DNA of 64,000 nucleotides from Salvia splendens (taxonomy: Eukaryota > Streptophyta > Magnoliopsida > Lamiales > Lamiaceae): positions 37,731,012 through 37,795,011 of the forward strand of contig NC_056037.1 of assembly GCF_004379255.2 (NCBI RefSeq), given 5' to 3'. Numbering within the stretch: position 1 is the stretch's first letter; every line of letters starts with the position of its first letter. The notes below the pieces were generated by a model. That model was not told the DNA's origin. It was given only the letters and a program-made list of their open reading frames with translations, and did no database searches. This document shows, one piece after another, positions 1 to 12,676 of this stretch. Both the position numbers and the translations under genes were made by a program.

Positions 1-2989
1 AGGAGTATGTGGAGCTGGTGTCAAATCCTCCTCTTCTTCAAGATAGTTGCCCCTTTTATAGCTGAGGCTCAGATCCCTATGGCTTCTTTCTTCATGATTT
101 GTCACTTTTGCCCTCTGAAATAGGATCTTTTAGAACTGCTCCTTGCTTCACTTTTGCTCCTTTTCCCTGCCCCGGGTAATTTGTATGCATTTCTTAGGTC
201 TGACAGATTTTTCACGCACCTGAACTTACAAACACTTATTAGTTAACTGAATTTACAGAATTTATCCTCATAACCAATGCATGAAATGAGCCTTATCAAA
301 GTCCATCATCGATGTGGGCCGAAATTAACATTGGTCTTCCACCCGTGTGGTACTCAAGAGAAAGAGAAATCTATCATCGAATTAGGTCTGCGCTGATACC
401 ATATTAGAAATAGGTCCATTCGAATCCGTTGGGTTTGTGGTAAGCTAAGGAACTAAAAATGGAATTTTTAATTTTGGGTTATGTTGTAAACTTGTAAGAA
501 GGTAAAGATAAAATTGTTAAAGCATCACATTTTGGTGCATTAAGGCTCTCTAGTGATATTAAAGTGTAACATTTAGGTGCATTAATCTTTATTGTCGATT
601 ACATTTGAGACGATGTTAAGCATTTTTTTCTTAATGTGTCAAATTAACATATTACAAATAGAAAATTGAAATATTTAATTACGGGATAAACTAAAATTAG
701 ATCAAATTCATAATTTTTTCTCCAATTTACATTTACATCAACTTAGCATAGCTCTTGATTGATCGATCGACTAATAGTCGTAATATACAATTGTCAAACA
801 ATCATATTAAATAATATTATAATATTTCAGAACGTGTATTAGTCTCTCATTTTTGTGAATAAAGCATCCATATATTTGAAAATCCTCAACTAATTTGGTT
901 GACACAAGTGGGAAATTTACTTACCCTTCTTGAATGTGTCAATAATTACAATTTCTTTAAGGTACTGCTGAATTAGTTTTATTTAATGTACAACAATAAT
1001 GCACTCTCAATAATTACATTTTTTTCAAGGTGTGTTGAAACACATTTTGTTGAGAGATTTCATTAATTTATTTTCCAACTACTCCTACAATTTATTTATT
1101 CTCGACAAATAAACAAGTTAAAAAAACAAAGCCAAATCATGAAGCACAAATTGTACTATTAACCTTCATATTCCCGCACGTATATGACAGGAAATTGTAG
1201 TTTTTTCTTTTTACTAATTGAAGTTAAAATTACGAAATAAATAAAATAACATTATAAAAACGAGTGCAGCATATTAGTGAGCTATTTAGAAATCAAAACT
1301 TATTAGTACTGGTACAATGGTTCTCGCTTACGGTGGATAACGACAAGAACGAAAGTGAATCTCAACCCTTTGAAGTTGGGGTGAGATTGCAACATTGTGG
1401 AACTAACACAAGCTCCTAGATCAAAAAGATCAAACTTTTTGTTGTTTCCTAGTTCTCATATGTTGAGATCAATAATAAGTTTAAGAAACGAAATTAAAGG
1501 GGGTCGAAAACATTGATTTTTGACATTGAAAACTAGAGGCAGAGCAACAATTATCGCTGATATTGAACAACGACAATTGCAGTATCATAAGATTGGTGCC
1601 AACTTCAAAAGTTCATATTCTAAGGCTCTTTATAGCTCTCATGGATTGACGGTGAGATCGATCGATCGGATCCTATATAAAAAAATGTTTGGCAGATTAA
1701 GTGATTTAATATGCACTAGTAGTATAGAAAAGGATATGAGAGCTACCTGTATTCCGTTGGCCATTTAATATGTGTAGGAATAAATGTGTCATTACTTGGT
1801 AGTAGTTGAATTCGCACAATGCACGCGGCCTCCATTTATTGTTTCTATCTCTCCACAACAAAAAATAGGTCAGTAACAACAATCAATATCACACTTCATC
1901 CGTAATAATGAAGTATATTTATGGTTTCAAATAATAAAAATATTATATTGTATTTAATCTGATATGATATTATTTTGATTATAAAATCATAAAGAATATG
2001 TTATTTTTGACTCATACCACACATTTTACATTTCAAATGATAAATCACAAAATTACTAAAAGATTTTACATGGAGGTGGTGGCTAGGTACATCTAGAGTT
2101 ATTTTGTATTTTGTTCTTTTGATTATTTAGTCCTATCTGTCGTCGCATTAATTCTCATATGCATCATCCACATCACCTAAATGTACACGCGTGCAAGAAC
2201 GAAATGTCGTGGGACAATTACATAACTTTTAAACTCCATACTTTTCATTCAAAATTTGAATATATGTGACCTATAAGATTTGGACCAAAATTTGTGATTT
2301 TAGGTATAATTAACGTTGACCCATATACTCTCAATTAAGGTGAATAATTTCATAAGTCAACCTTATATATACTTTAGTTAACTAATTTTTAAAAATGAGT
2401 AGTCAATTGAATGATTTTGCAACATTGACAAAAGTTGCTTGCTCCTAAGACTAGTTATCGTCAAACTTTGGAATAGTCATAAAAGTTAAGTAGTTTCATT
2501 GGACAAATGTAACCAAAGAAAAATATTACTCCTAAATGTTCGACTGATTCAAATTTTATTTACATTTTTAATAATTTTAATGTGTCGTGATGAATTACGT
2601 GGAGTGTGAAATAGAGAAATATGAATTGTTATTTTATTTACGAAAAATAATGTTTCCATTCTGTTGAAATACTCGTTTAGAACTGCTATAGTAAAATACC
2701 AACTAATTATTAAGCCATTATTGACTACAATAAAATATAAATGGACGACTCTTATAATTTAGGTTTAGCACCAAAAGGGAATATGAGACTAAAACGCATT
2801 TTAATCGCCTTGGGTCACACAATAAATTATTATAATTATAACAACTCATTTAAATACACTTCAACGTTTACACGCTTCACAATATTCCATTGTACAAACA
2901 CTTTTATCATTGCAATATTATTAAACTTATCTAAATAGAATTCTCCCCTCAACGTATGTTTATTTGAAAATTTATCTTTGTAGGAGTAC
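1..2989. other. AT-rich intergenic region, no gene supported
   Basis: No convincing gene. Bases 3-62 on the plus strand are open and end in a TGA, so they could be the last codons of a gene lying to the left, but this is too short to identify. An 82-codon frame at 1520-1768 has no recognisable domain and sits in AT-rich DNA. Near 391-410 there is a short GGTATCAG-like string on the minus strand, reminiscent of a retrotransposon primer site, but no LTR pair goes with it. Confidence 0.5.
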
Positions 2990-3433
2990 TAAGAGCATCC
3001 GCAGCGGTGGCGAAAGACGCCACCGCCGTCCGCGCCGTTGGCAAGGCGCAGGACCGCCGCCGCTGCAGCCGCGCCGCTGGCACGGCGCTGCTCGATGTAT
3101 CGAGCACGTCCGTGCCAGCGGACGCACACGTGGCGCGCTCCCATTCGTCAACGGCATAGCCGTTGTGTTTAAACTTTTTTTATTTTTTTTTTAAAAAATC
3201 GGTATTTAATTATAAATAATGCTAAAAAATAAAAAAAAAATATTTTCCAAATCCCAAAAATATGGCCGTTTTTTTCCCGTTTTTCTGAATTTTTTTTATT
3301 TTTTTTATTTTTTTTTTCCCCAAAATCATCTATAAATACACACATTCATCATCCATTTATCACATCAAATCATCTCTCATTCATAATTCTCATACAAACT
3401 ATCAACACATTCATCCCCCACTCAAAATCTCAA

Positions 3434-4720
3434 ATGGATTTCACCCATATTATGGCGGAAGCGGAACGCGAAGAACAAGAATACTACGAACAACATCGTG
3501 CCGCTTACGAAGCATATGTCGCGGCGAATACCCCTGCTCCTCCTCCTCAACGAACCAGATCAAATCGACGGTACATCCATCGTGACCGGGAGGGAGCCCA
3601 CGAAAGGCTCGTTGCCGAGTACTTTGCCGACCAGCCGCGGTTTCCGGCAGATTACTTCAGGCGCCGTTTTCGCATGTCAAAGCGCTTGTTCATGCGAATT
3701 GTCAACACATTGTCCGCACGTGTTGAATACTTTCAAACAGGTGTAGATGCAGCCGGCCGGCAAAGTATCACGGCGTTGCAGAAGTGTACGTGTGCCATCC
3801 GACAACTCGCTACTGGGCAAACGGCCGACATGTTCGACGAGTATTTGCATATCGGTGAGTCCACTGGAATCCTATGTTTAAAGAATTTTTGCGAGGGCGT
3901 TCGTTCTGCTTTTGGGGATGAATTCCTTCGAGCACCCACCACTGATGATTGCCAACGGTTGCTTCGTCTTCACGAATCAGTCCATGGCTTTCCCGGAATG
4001 CTTGGCAGCATTGACTGCATGCATTGGAGGTGGAAGAATTGTCCGACTGCTTGGAGGGGGCAACACTTGAGCGGTCACAAAGGCGGCGGCCCAACGCTTA
4101 TCCTTGAGGCGGTCGCCGACTACCGCCTATGGATTTGGCATGCATATTTCGGCGTTGCTGGATCCAACAACGACTTGAATGTGCTATATTCGTCACCACT
4201 CTTCAATGATGTGATGAATGGTGTAGCACCGGCGATCGACTTCACCATCAACGGAAATATATACCGCATGGGTTACTATCTCGCCGATGGTATCTACCCA
4301 AGGTGGTCGACGTTCGTGAAGACGCTCCACAACCCGCACGACCCGAGACGGGTTCTTTTTGCGCAGCGTCAAGAGTCAGCGCGGAAAGATGTCGAAAGAG
4401 CCTTCGGGGTCCTTCAAGCTCGATTCAACATTGTGAAGGCCCCGGCTCGGCTGTGGTACGTGAATAATATCGCCGACATCATGTTCACGTGTATTATATT
4501 ACACAACATGATTATAGCCGACGAAGGGCCGATGGCGGCTAGCTTCTACGACGAGGACGAAGCCGGAAGCTCAACAGCGAGGTCTCCCCTACGCCGAGGC
4601 GAGCATACGACGGTTGGCCAGAGGATCGAGACAAGACACACAATGCGCGATACTCGAATCCACAATCAACTACAAGAAGACCTAATCAACCACATGTGGG
4701 CGAAATTCGGCAACGAGTAG
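3434..4720 (+). CDS. PIF/Harbinger transposase (DDE_Tnp_4 nuclease), intact
   Basis: A single-exon frame of 428 residues encoding the endonuclease-type transposase of PIF/Harbinger elements, the family from which plant ALP1-like proteins derive. Landmarks: residues about 60-110 carry the N-terminal region with the RRRFRMSKRLFMRI helix; SIDCMHW at about 193 gives the first catalytic Asp; the AGSNNDLNVL segment at about 240 gives the second; ARKDVERAFGVLQ at about 315 carries the catalytic Glu; then comes the ILHNMII helix. No stop or frameshift interrupts it. The ATG at 3434 lies about 100 bp downstream of a TATAAATA box, and the frame lies wholly inside TAA-flanked inverted ends. Base composition is much more GC-rich than the surrounding spacer, as expected for a recently active coding insert. 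Confidence 0.93.
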   Translation: MDFTHIMAEAEREEQEYYEQHRAAYEAYVAANTPAPPPQRTRSNRRYIHRDREGAHERLVAEYFADQPRFPADYFRRRFRMSKRLFMRIVNTLSARVEYFQTGVDAAGRQSITALQKCTCAIRQLATGQTADMFDEYLHIGESTGILCLKNFCEGVRSAFGDEFLRAPTTDDCQRLLRLHESVHGFPGMLGSIDCMHWRWKNCPTAWRGQHLSGHKGGGPTLILEAVADYRLWIWHAYFGVAGSNNDLNVLYSSPLFNDVMNGVAPAIDFTINGNIYRMGYYLADGIYPRWSTFVKTLHNPHDPRRVLFAQRQESARKDVERAFGVLQARFNIVKAPARLWYVNNIADIMFTCIILHNMIIADEGPMAASFYDEDEAGSSTARSPLRRGEHTTVGQRIETRHTMRDTRIHNQLQEDLINHMWAKFGNE

Positions 4721-4730
4721 TGTCATTTTT

Positions 4731-4850
4731 AATTTTTAGGATTTTAATTATGTAATTTTTAATTTTTAGGATTTTAATTATGTAATTTTTAATTTTTAGG
4801 ATTTTAATTATGTAATTTTTAATTTTTAGGATTTTAATTATGCAATGTTT
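4731..4850. repeat. Four 30-bp tandem repeats just after the transposase stop
   Basis: A 30-bp AT-rich unit (containing TTTTTAGGATTTTAATTATG) is repeated four times almost without change, starting about 10 bp after the stop codon. It lies in what would be the transposase 3' UTR. Confidence 0.9.
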
Positions 4851-5066
4851 AATTTTATTTGTCATTTGTAATATTTATTGTGGGTTATAAATGAATTTTA
4901 ATATTATGGAAATGTTTTTGTGTAATTGAATTTTATATTAATTGTGCTCGTCCTTGCGGAAGAGCACAGTTGTGGGTGTTGTGCTCTTGCCAGAGAGCAG
5001 GCATGAATAGTACCGCCCGGGCCCACAACCGTGCCGCTGGCAAGAGCACGGTTGTGGATGCTCTAA

Positions 5067-5943
5067 CTACTAACCATGTAAAAAAGTACAATAAGATGAA
5101 GAAGGCTCGATTTATTGGGTGATTATATTTTTATTATTATAGAACGAAGGAAATATGTGACTAAACTTCATATATGGAAAATGATACACAAATTATAGTA
5201 ATGTAAAGTAATATGTTACTCTATTAGTTCCGTGTCGAGTCGATTCCTATTTATACTTTAATAGATTCATTTATATTTTTAATAAAAGTTAATACTTTAA
5301 TAATCACTCTAACTTTATTCTTTTTTATTTATTTATTTTTTCCTCTTTTCAATACTTTGTTATCTTTTAGTATTTCTTAATTTCGAAACAAAGGCGTCTT
5401 GGAATATTTCGAATCTTAATTTTCATTTCCAATTTGGACTCTTCAAACTAAATTTGGACGTTGATGTTACTTAAACCTTGTGATTTAAGCCCCAAATCTC
5501 CAACTTTGATTTTTCTCTTACATTTTTTTAACAGAATTAACTGTTACATCGCAAATCCACATTCTCTAGTCAAGTAATAGTAACTGGAAAAGTAAAACAA
5601 TTTAATTTCTAATTAAATGATAATTTAACACAATATTTAATTCTGCAAGATCGAAAAAGCCACATAAAAAATTCCATTAATTACGATTAATTTCCTTTTC
5701 TCACATCAAAATTTACGAAATGCTGACGTTTCGTTCTTCCCTGTGAGAGAATATAAAGCCGAAGCTCAATTCTCTTCCTCCCTTTTTTATGTATAAATAT
5801 TTATATATAAATATATATATACGCGCCTATAGATACACAATATCTATCCATCAATCTCCATTAAATTCTTCCACAGCGTAACGTAATCCGTCCGGAGCTG
5901 GAAATTGAGTTTGATTTTAGAGTTTTCGGTTGAATTTTCATTG
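5067..5943. other. Intergenic, upstream region of the CRK gene
   Basis: AT-rich DNA between Harbinger-1 and the CRK leader. TATA-like strings occur at about 5750 (GAATATAAAG) and in a long AT-run at 5787-5823, so the start of transcription cannot be fixed by eye. No coding potential seen. Confidence 0.5.
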
Positions 5944-6261
5944 ATGGAAGCAGCAGATGTTGAGAAATCAGCGGTGAATTGAGGTCTCCGTCAACGCTAT
6001 ACGACGTCGCATTCGCCACACCGGAGCTTACAAATCCACCCTTTTTCAGCTGATTGTGCGATGAATAGGATTTCCTGAGTAGTTTTTTCCGTTTCCAGCT
6101 GATCGGAGGTGATATTGAATTTAAGCAGCAGATGTTGAGAAATCAACGGTGAATTGAGGTCTCCGTCAGCGCTATACGACGTCGCATTCGTCTCACCGGA
6201 GCTTACAAATCCAAATTCGCCTTTTATTTCAGTTGATTGTGCGATGAATAGACTTTCCTGA
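5944..6261 (+). promoter_or_regulatory. Cluster of short upstream ORFs in the CRK leader
   Basis: At least five short frames precede the kinase start. One of 12 codons begins at 5944. Two encode MLRNQR (5957 and 6132; the copies differ by one synonymous base). Two encode MNRIS and MNRLS (6061 and 6244). The last four exist because the leader is duplicated. If the leader is transcribed unspliced, they would be expected to reduce initiation at 6324. Confidence 0.45.
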
Positions 6262-6305
6262 GTAGTTTTTTCCGTTTTCCGGCTGATCGGAGGTGAGATT
6301 TTGAA
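5948..6305. repeat. Tandem duplication in the CRK leader
   Basis: A block of about 175-183 bp is present twice in a row (about 5948-6122 and 6123-6305). Both copies read AAGCAGCAGATGTTGAG at the left and share the TACGACGTCGCATTCG and GCGATGAATAG segments, with scattered substitutions and a small indel. It lies directly upstream of the CRK start codon and so probably in its 5' UTR. Confidence 0.9.
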
Positions 6306-6323
6306 TTTTCCGGCTGTGGAAAC

Positions 6324-9300
6324 ATGGGGCATTGCTGCAGCAAAGGCGTCTCCGACTCTGCCGACAAGGAGGACTTCGCCTCCACCTCCGCCAATCGACG
6401 CCGCCAGACCCCCGCATCGGGATCGCAGACGCCGTCCGCCGCCGCAAATGGAGGCGCGCCGCCTCAGTCCTTCACGGCCAGCCCCTGGCAGAGCCCCTAC
6501 CCCGCCGGAATCGCGCCATCGCCGTCGCCGTCGAGGACTCCGGGGAGGAAATTTCGGTGGCCGCTGCCTCCGCCGTCGCCGGCGAAGCCGATTATGTCGG
6601 CGTTCATGAAGCGGCAGCCGAGTCCGCCACTTGCGAAGCCGATACAGGAGGAGGGAGGCGGGGAAGGAAGCGAGCGGGCGCTGGATAAGAGCTTTGGGTA
6701 TTCGAAGAATTTCGCGGCGAAATATGAGCTGGGGAAGGAGGTTGGCCGAGGGCATTTTGGGCATACTTGCTGGGCAAAATGTAAAAAGGGAGATTTGAAA
6801 AATCAGCAAGTTGCTGTCAAGATTATTGCCAAAGCTAAGGTTTGTTCAATCACTACTTCAGATTGCAATTTGATATTATATGGTCTAGTATTTCTGAAAA
6901 TCTGTTTCTGTTGTATGATTTCATATCCTCTTTGAAATGGGAGAATTGATCTGTAGAATTGGTTGTTGTCAGCTTACTCTTACAATGCATATATATTCAA
7001 TATTGGTGTTTTGTTGTTTAGTTCTGCAATTTTCAGGCCAAAAATAAGGGTATTATGTAGTATTAGTTTGATAAAGGGCTATTTTACATTCTGAATGTTC
7101 TTGGAAAAGATGGAAGGAGGAGAGGCTATGCTTCTAATCAAAGTGCACAAACACTTGCTTTGTACTATTTGTTTCAGAAAATTAGGTTTCTTATTATATG
7201 ATGATTGTTTGGCAGATGACAACAGCAATATCGATTGAAGATGTTCGAAGGGAGGTGAAGATTTTGAAAGCTTTGTCTGGGCATAAGAACCTGATCAAAT
7301 TTTATGATGCATTTGAGGACGCCCATTATGTCTACGTAGTTATGGAGTATGTCGTCCTATTTTAAAAGTTCGTTCTTACTGTTGAGTCATATGTTCTGTA
7401 CAGAATCGTATCTATGCCGTGTTACTAAAATGAAGTCTTGTTCGACAGATTTTGTGAAGGGGGTGAGCTGCTGGATAGGATTTTAGCACGGTAATTCAAG
7501 ATGAATATGCATCATATATCATGTGCTAAAGCAGCTTAAATATATTTGTTTCTCTACATTTACAGAGGTGGAAGATATACAGAAGAGGATGCGAAGAAAG
7601 TCGTGGTGCAGATGTTAAGTGTTGTTGCCTTCTGTCATCTACAAGGCGTTGTACATCGGGATCTGAAGCCCGAGGTACAGAAAACTTGTGTTTCTTGTAT
7701 GTAATCTATTCATTTGGAGGTGTGCATCCGTTAAAATACATATATATATATACATATCCTTGCAGAATTTCCTATTTGCTACAAAAGATGAAGATTCTCA
7801 GATGAAGGTCATTGATTTTGGTTTATCTGACTTCATTAGGCCAGGTAAAGGTCCCATATTTTACATTCGGCTTCATCCATATTCCATAATCGTGATAAGC
7901 TTCTAGAACTCATGTTTCCTTCCTTCTCCGTCAAATTAGCTATCTAGCACTATCTATCCCCTTCACGATAAATGTCTTTAATATCTGAATGATATTGTTG
8001 GCAGATCAACGTCTGAATGATATCGTTGGGAGTGCATACTACGTTGCACCAGAAGTACTACACAGATCATACAGCAGTGAAGCAGATATATGGAGTATTG
8101 GTGTAATAACATACATCTTATTATGTGGGAGCAGACCTTTTTGGGCACGCACCGAGTCAGGAATCTTTCGTTCAGTTCTACGAGCTGATCCTAACTTCCA
8201 CGACGCACCATGGCCATCTGTATCCCCAGAAGGAAAAGATTTTGTGAAAAGGCTGCTTAATAGAGATCATAGGAAAAGAATGACTGCTGCCCAAGCACTT
8301 TGTAAGTCATTGTTTCATCATTTATGTTGTTTCTTTCTTATCTAAACATAGGTTTCTAAGTGATAGAGGTCAATGCATTTATCTTTCTCTGCAGCTCATC
8401 CATGGTTAAGGGACCTTAACATCACGATACCTTTAGATATGATGATCTACAGATTAGTGAAGTCGTACATTCGAGCCACTCCTTTGAAACGTGCAGCCTT
8501 GAAAGTATGCCCTCTTTGCATGATCTGTGTACTTGATGTTGTTAATTTCTGCTCAGAGATGACATTTTTCACCGTATGCAGGCACTTTCGAAAGCTTTGA
8601 CAGAGGACGAGCTCCTTTACCTTAGAACTCAATTCGAACTTCTGGAACCAAGAGATGGCTATGTCTCTCTTAATAATTTCAGAACAGTGGGTCTTTTTCA
8701 TAATTTGTTTTCCACATTTTTCATAACAGTTGTATCATGATGCCCGTGTACTTATATCCGGATGATCGTCCCTTATTCAGGCTCTCATGAAAAACGCAAC
8801 GGATGCCATGAAGGAATCGAGAGCTTCAGACATCTTGAATATGGTGAGACGTGCTGTAATTAAAAATGTAGATAGATGCATGATAGTGTGGTTTTTCTGA
8901 AATTGTTTTGTTTGTGGATGGAACATGAAGCTGGAGCCCCTCTCTTACAAAAAGATGGATTTCGAAGAGTTCTGCGCAGCCTCAATCAGCACATACCAGC
9001 TGGAGGCGCTCGAGAAGTGGGAGGATATCGCTAGTGCAGCATTCGAGTACTTCGAAGCGGAGGGTAACCGCGTCACTTCCGTCGAGGAATTGGCACAGGT
9101 AACCACCATAATTTTTTCCCACTGAACTAATCGATTGACCATCCGTTTTTTTGCCCCCGAACTGACATGGGGAAATCCACAAACTCAATTTGATTATTCT
9201 TTGCTACTAAGTGCATACTGATTCAAGCAGTTGCGTGTTGAGCACTTAGCAAACCATTCTTTCGCCTTTTACTACTATAGAATTAAGATACCATGTGCTC

Positions 9301-9492
9301 GTCACTATTTAAGCAGCGTACGTTACTAGCTATGGATGTTTGTGTTTGCAGGAGTTCAGTTTAGGTCCAACTGCTTACTCTCTTCTTGGTGATTGGATCA
9401 GACCATCAGATCGGAAACTGAGTTTTATTGGGTTTACAAAGTTCTTACATGGTGTTACCATTCGAACCTCAAACACCAGACATAGACAGTGA
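6324..9492 (+). CDS. CRK: CDPK-related protein kinase (CRK), 11 exons
   Basis: Plant Ser/Thr kinase of the CRK family: a CDPK-like kinase domain followed by a degenerate calmodulin-like region. Exons: 6324-6839, 7216-7346, 7449-7490, 7566-7674, 7766-7844, 8005-8301, 8395-8504, 8582-8686, 8781-8843, 8931-9098, 9352-9492. They total 1,761 nt, or 586 residues, normal for the family. The N-terminus MGHCCSKG fits N-myristoylation (Gly2) plus palmitoylation (Cys4/5), so membrane attachment is likely; a Ser/Pro-rich linker follows. Kinase landmarks are the GRGHFG loop, VAVKII (catalytic Lys), HRDLKPEN, DFGLSDF, and [12 protein letters not shown]. The C-terminal EF-hand-like segments lack canonical acidic loops, as is known for CRKs, so Ca2+ binding is probably weak. 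The protein ends [11 protein letters not shown]. The acceptor before exon 10 is AAG rather than CAG. Confidence 0.95.
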
Positions 9493-12400
9493 CTCTCTCT
9501 CTCTCTTCGACAGCTAAAAGATTGCTGTATGTTTGTCTGGTTTTGGGGCTTCTCAAAGAAGCTGATTTGGCATTTGGGAACAAGAATGAGAAGATATTCC
9601 AACAGCTTATATTCAAAAGTTACGAGGAATATGTCATTTTACACGAATTTCTCATTGTTTGCTGTCGCTTTTAGCTTTGGAGAATGTCGAAATTATTCTT
9701 TCTTTGTTTTTTTTTTCTTTTTAGATGCTACGCACATCGAGTTTCATTATATAACATCCGATTTTGTCGAGGTTTATATTCTCTTTTAAAGACTGGTGTA
9801 ACATGAACCTTTTTGTAAGGTGTTTGAGAGACGCAGAGACTTATATAGTGATTTCAATTGTAACTTTCAATTGGTAGTTGACCATTTGTCAGGTTTTATT
9901 TTATTTTACAATCGATTCGTGATAAGTGAAATAATTTATACTATAATTAGTTCAATTATCTCGTTGGAGTTTGGTCCAATTCTGGTTCTTTCGGCAATTT
10001 AATAATCAGCCAAATAAGCCATTAAATTTTGAATTTGTTCGCAATTACATAAGCATGTACTTAATATACCACTATTAGTTTTTCTAAACCAAAAGAAATT
10101 ATTTTCTTTATAAAATTATAAATTACGTTATCGTTTAACTCATTAACAGGGTCTTCCATGCACAAGTTGTCGATTGTCGTATCAAATATATTTTCACCAA
10201 AAATATTCGTCGTGGAACGGTTATCAATAAATTCAAAATTCATAATTTTTTCTAGTAATATGATCAAAATTTTACCAAAGTCCATCACTTATACATCAAT
10301 TTCCCCTTTATTTTTTATATGGCAGCAACAAATAGATTGAACTTGGATTACATCACACTATGAGATCCTCATCATTACCATATAGGGAAAATGTCAAACT
10401 TTGGATTGTTTCTTTGCCCGGTTTTTTTATTTTAGACTTGGAATTCAAGATTGAAAATAATAATTGAGTGTTATCTAGCTGTCAGGTTTGCCTTTTGTAA
10501 GTTTGTGGTTGAGATTATTAGAGTTGAATTTTGATTATGAAATATGCAAACTTTAATTACTTAATTGAAGGATGGTTGAGAAAAATATAAACAAGTGGGG
10601 CATATAAGTCTAGGAAAGAAGGAATTAGTGAGGGATATGATGAGATAGATTAATTATACACAATCTACCACCCCTTTTCCCACTTGTATGGGGATTTGAA
10701 GCTATTTTAAATATTTTAATGGCCTAAGTCAAAAAGCCAGGCACTTTTCTTTGGAAATTAGGCTTGATTTGGTAGTGTACACATGTTTTAATTTCATTTT
10801 TTCCAACTTCATTGACAATTCCCATCCCTTTTTCTTGTTTCATGTTTACCTATATTGGTGTGCTATTACCTGATATTAGAGTCCACATGCTTTAGGCATA
10901 AAAGAGTACTAGTATTTTTTTTCTATGGAGAGATTATGTTGTGTTTTTCTATCGTATCTTTACGGTTATTTATAAAATTAATTGAAAAAAATTGACAACC
11001 TACATCACTTAAAGAGCTGCCTCGAACGCATGCTTTTTGTTCTATTCCATGCCTTTGTTGTATTTCATGTTTCCCTTCATTGGTATGATACTAACTAATT
11101 ATCTGATCCAATTGCTTTACAAAGAAAGAGTGTTTTTATCGATACACTATGTGGTGTTCTGTATTCTGTGTTTACAATTATTTATGTAATTAATTGAAAA
11201 AAATATCTTGACGATATACATCATGTACACCTTCACATGAAAGCATGCCTAAAAGGGCCGCCTCGAACGCGTAATTTCTTCGTTCTGTTCCCCATGCGTT
11301 TTTTTTTGCATTTCATCTTTCCATATTTTGGTATGGTAGTGCCCGATTTTCGAATCCAAATGCTTTATAGAGAATGCTTTATTGGTATGATTATGCGAGA
11401 CTATGCCGTGTTTTATATTGTATCTTTACAATTATTTATGTAATTAATTGAAAATATCTTGATGGCATACATCATGCACGCCTTGGTGTGAAAGCACGCC
11501 TAAAATGGCCACCTCGAACGCGTGAATTTTTCGTTCCCGTTCCCCAAGCCGTGAAAAACACTCCGTGTTGGCGATGCTCTTATTGGTGTGAATAAATTCT
11601 CCGCATCACATATGCGTAGGTATGTGTAGTTGGTATCTTATTCCTTACTTAAAAGTCTACAATTACGGTTCTTTACTTGGTAGAACATTTCAAACCTTAA
11701 TCATATGCATTTAATTTGATTTGCACATGGCACGAATGGTTATGTGTTTTCAAACGATTATAGGAATCACTTTTCAAAAATAAAATTCCATTTTTATCTT
11801 TCTAGATGAGCTAAGCTAAGCATGACAGTAAGATTATTTATGAACAGTATGTTTGCCCTTTATAATAGTAAAAAAAATCATACGCAGACATTATAAGTGT
11901 CGATGTTATCTATTCGTACAGAAAACAACTGTCTTATAGTTGAAAACATTTACTAGATTGTGGGATAACTGCAAATTAATTCAAACTTCCAAGTTTGTTG
12001 GCTAATTTGTAAGTAGATTGTGAGATATTAACTTTTAAAAAATAAAATTCCATTGTTTATCTTTCTAGATGAGCTAAGCATGGAATTGAGTGGTTATGGA
12101 GAATATGTTTGCTAACGAATTAAAACGAACAAGTCGTTAAGGTGAGTTTGAGATTTTGTAATATTTTGTGATATGAGATTTATGTAATTGGGAAAATTGT
12201 AAATAACACGAAATTCGTTTAATATTACTCCAGTATATAACGTATTTTTATAATTTAGTTGAAAATTCAAAAAGGTAAGAATTTTTTTCAATTATCTCAC
12301 GATTAATTTGATAAAATTGCACATTTGATATATTAGCCAATAAATCATATGACGAATAAATTATGTCGTCCATTCATACAAAAAACGACATCGTTTCGAT

Positions 12401-12676
12401 TACTATAAAACATCGATGAGGCGACTAGATCGTCGGAAAATTACGATTAAATCCAAACTCCGTTTGTGTGTGTGTTTTTTTTCCAAAACGGACCAAAAAC
12501 GACTTGTAAACTTTTAATTTGACACGAATTGGATCATAGTTTAACACTTGCACACTTGTTTAATTTAAAAACCAGTCACACCTTCAAGATCAAATCTATG
12601 AATCAAACCTTAAGAATTAAAAGGAAAAATCACAATCAATTCATATTCATAACCATAACCTGCTAACCACTACCGA
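9493..12676. other. Intergenic region between CRK and SAUR, with tandem repeats
   Basis: AT-rich spacer with no supported gene. It holds a three-copy tandem repeat of about 245 bp (listed separately) and a weaker pair of related segments at about 11760-11850 and 12020-12110, both containing TTTATCTTTCTAGATGAGCT. Confidence 0.5.
10790..11520. repeat. Tandem repeat, about 245-bp unit, three diverged copies
   Basis: The markers CCTCGAACGC (11021, 11261 and 11512), ATTTATGTAATTAATTGAAAA and the TTGGTATG motif recur with a period of 241-250 bp. The copies are clearly diverged, so the array is not recent. No coding potential seen. Confidence 0.75.

Larger units (their letters stand above)
2993..5063 (+). 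mobile_element. PIF/Harbinger DNA transposon (Harbinger-1), complete ends
   Basis: The element starts GAGCATCCGCA and ends TGTGGATGCTC, so the ends are inverted repeats. It is flanked on both sides by the 3-bp target duplication TAA (2990-2992 and 5064-5066), as expected for PIF/Harbinger. It is 2,071 bp and holds one intact transposase frame (3434-4720) preceded by a TATA box at about 3331. The sub-terminal regions are GC-rich with many short inverted motifs. No second, Myb/SANT-like frame is present, although autonomous members of this superfamily usually have one, so mobility may need a helper protein from elsewhere. Confidence 0.92.

Noticed and set aside
1520..1768. 82-codon frame
   Set aside because: No recognisable domain, AT-rich setting, no promoter or splice support.
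6301..6688. Overlapping Pro/Arg-rich frames around CRK exon 1 on both strands
   Set aside because: Shadows of the GC-rich Ser/Pro linker of the kinase; only the frame from 6324 continues into the spliced kinase domain.
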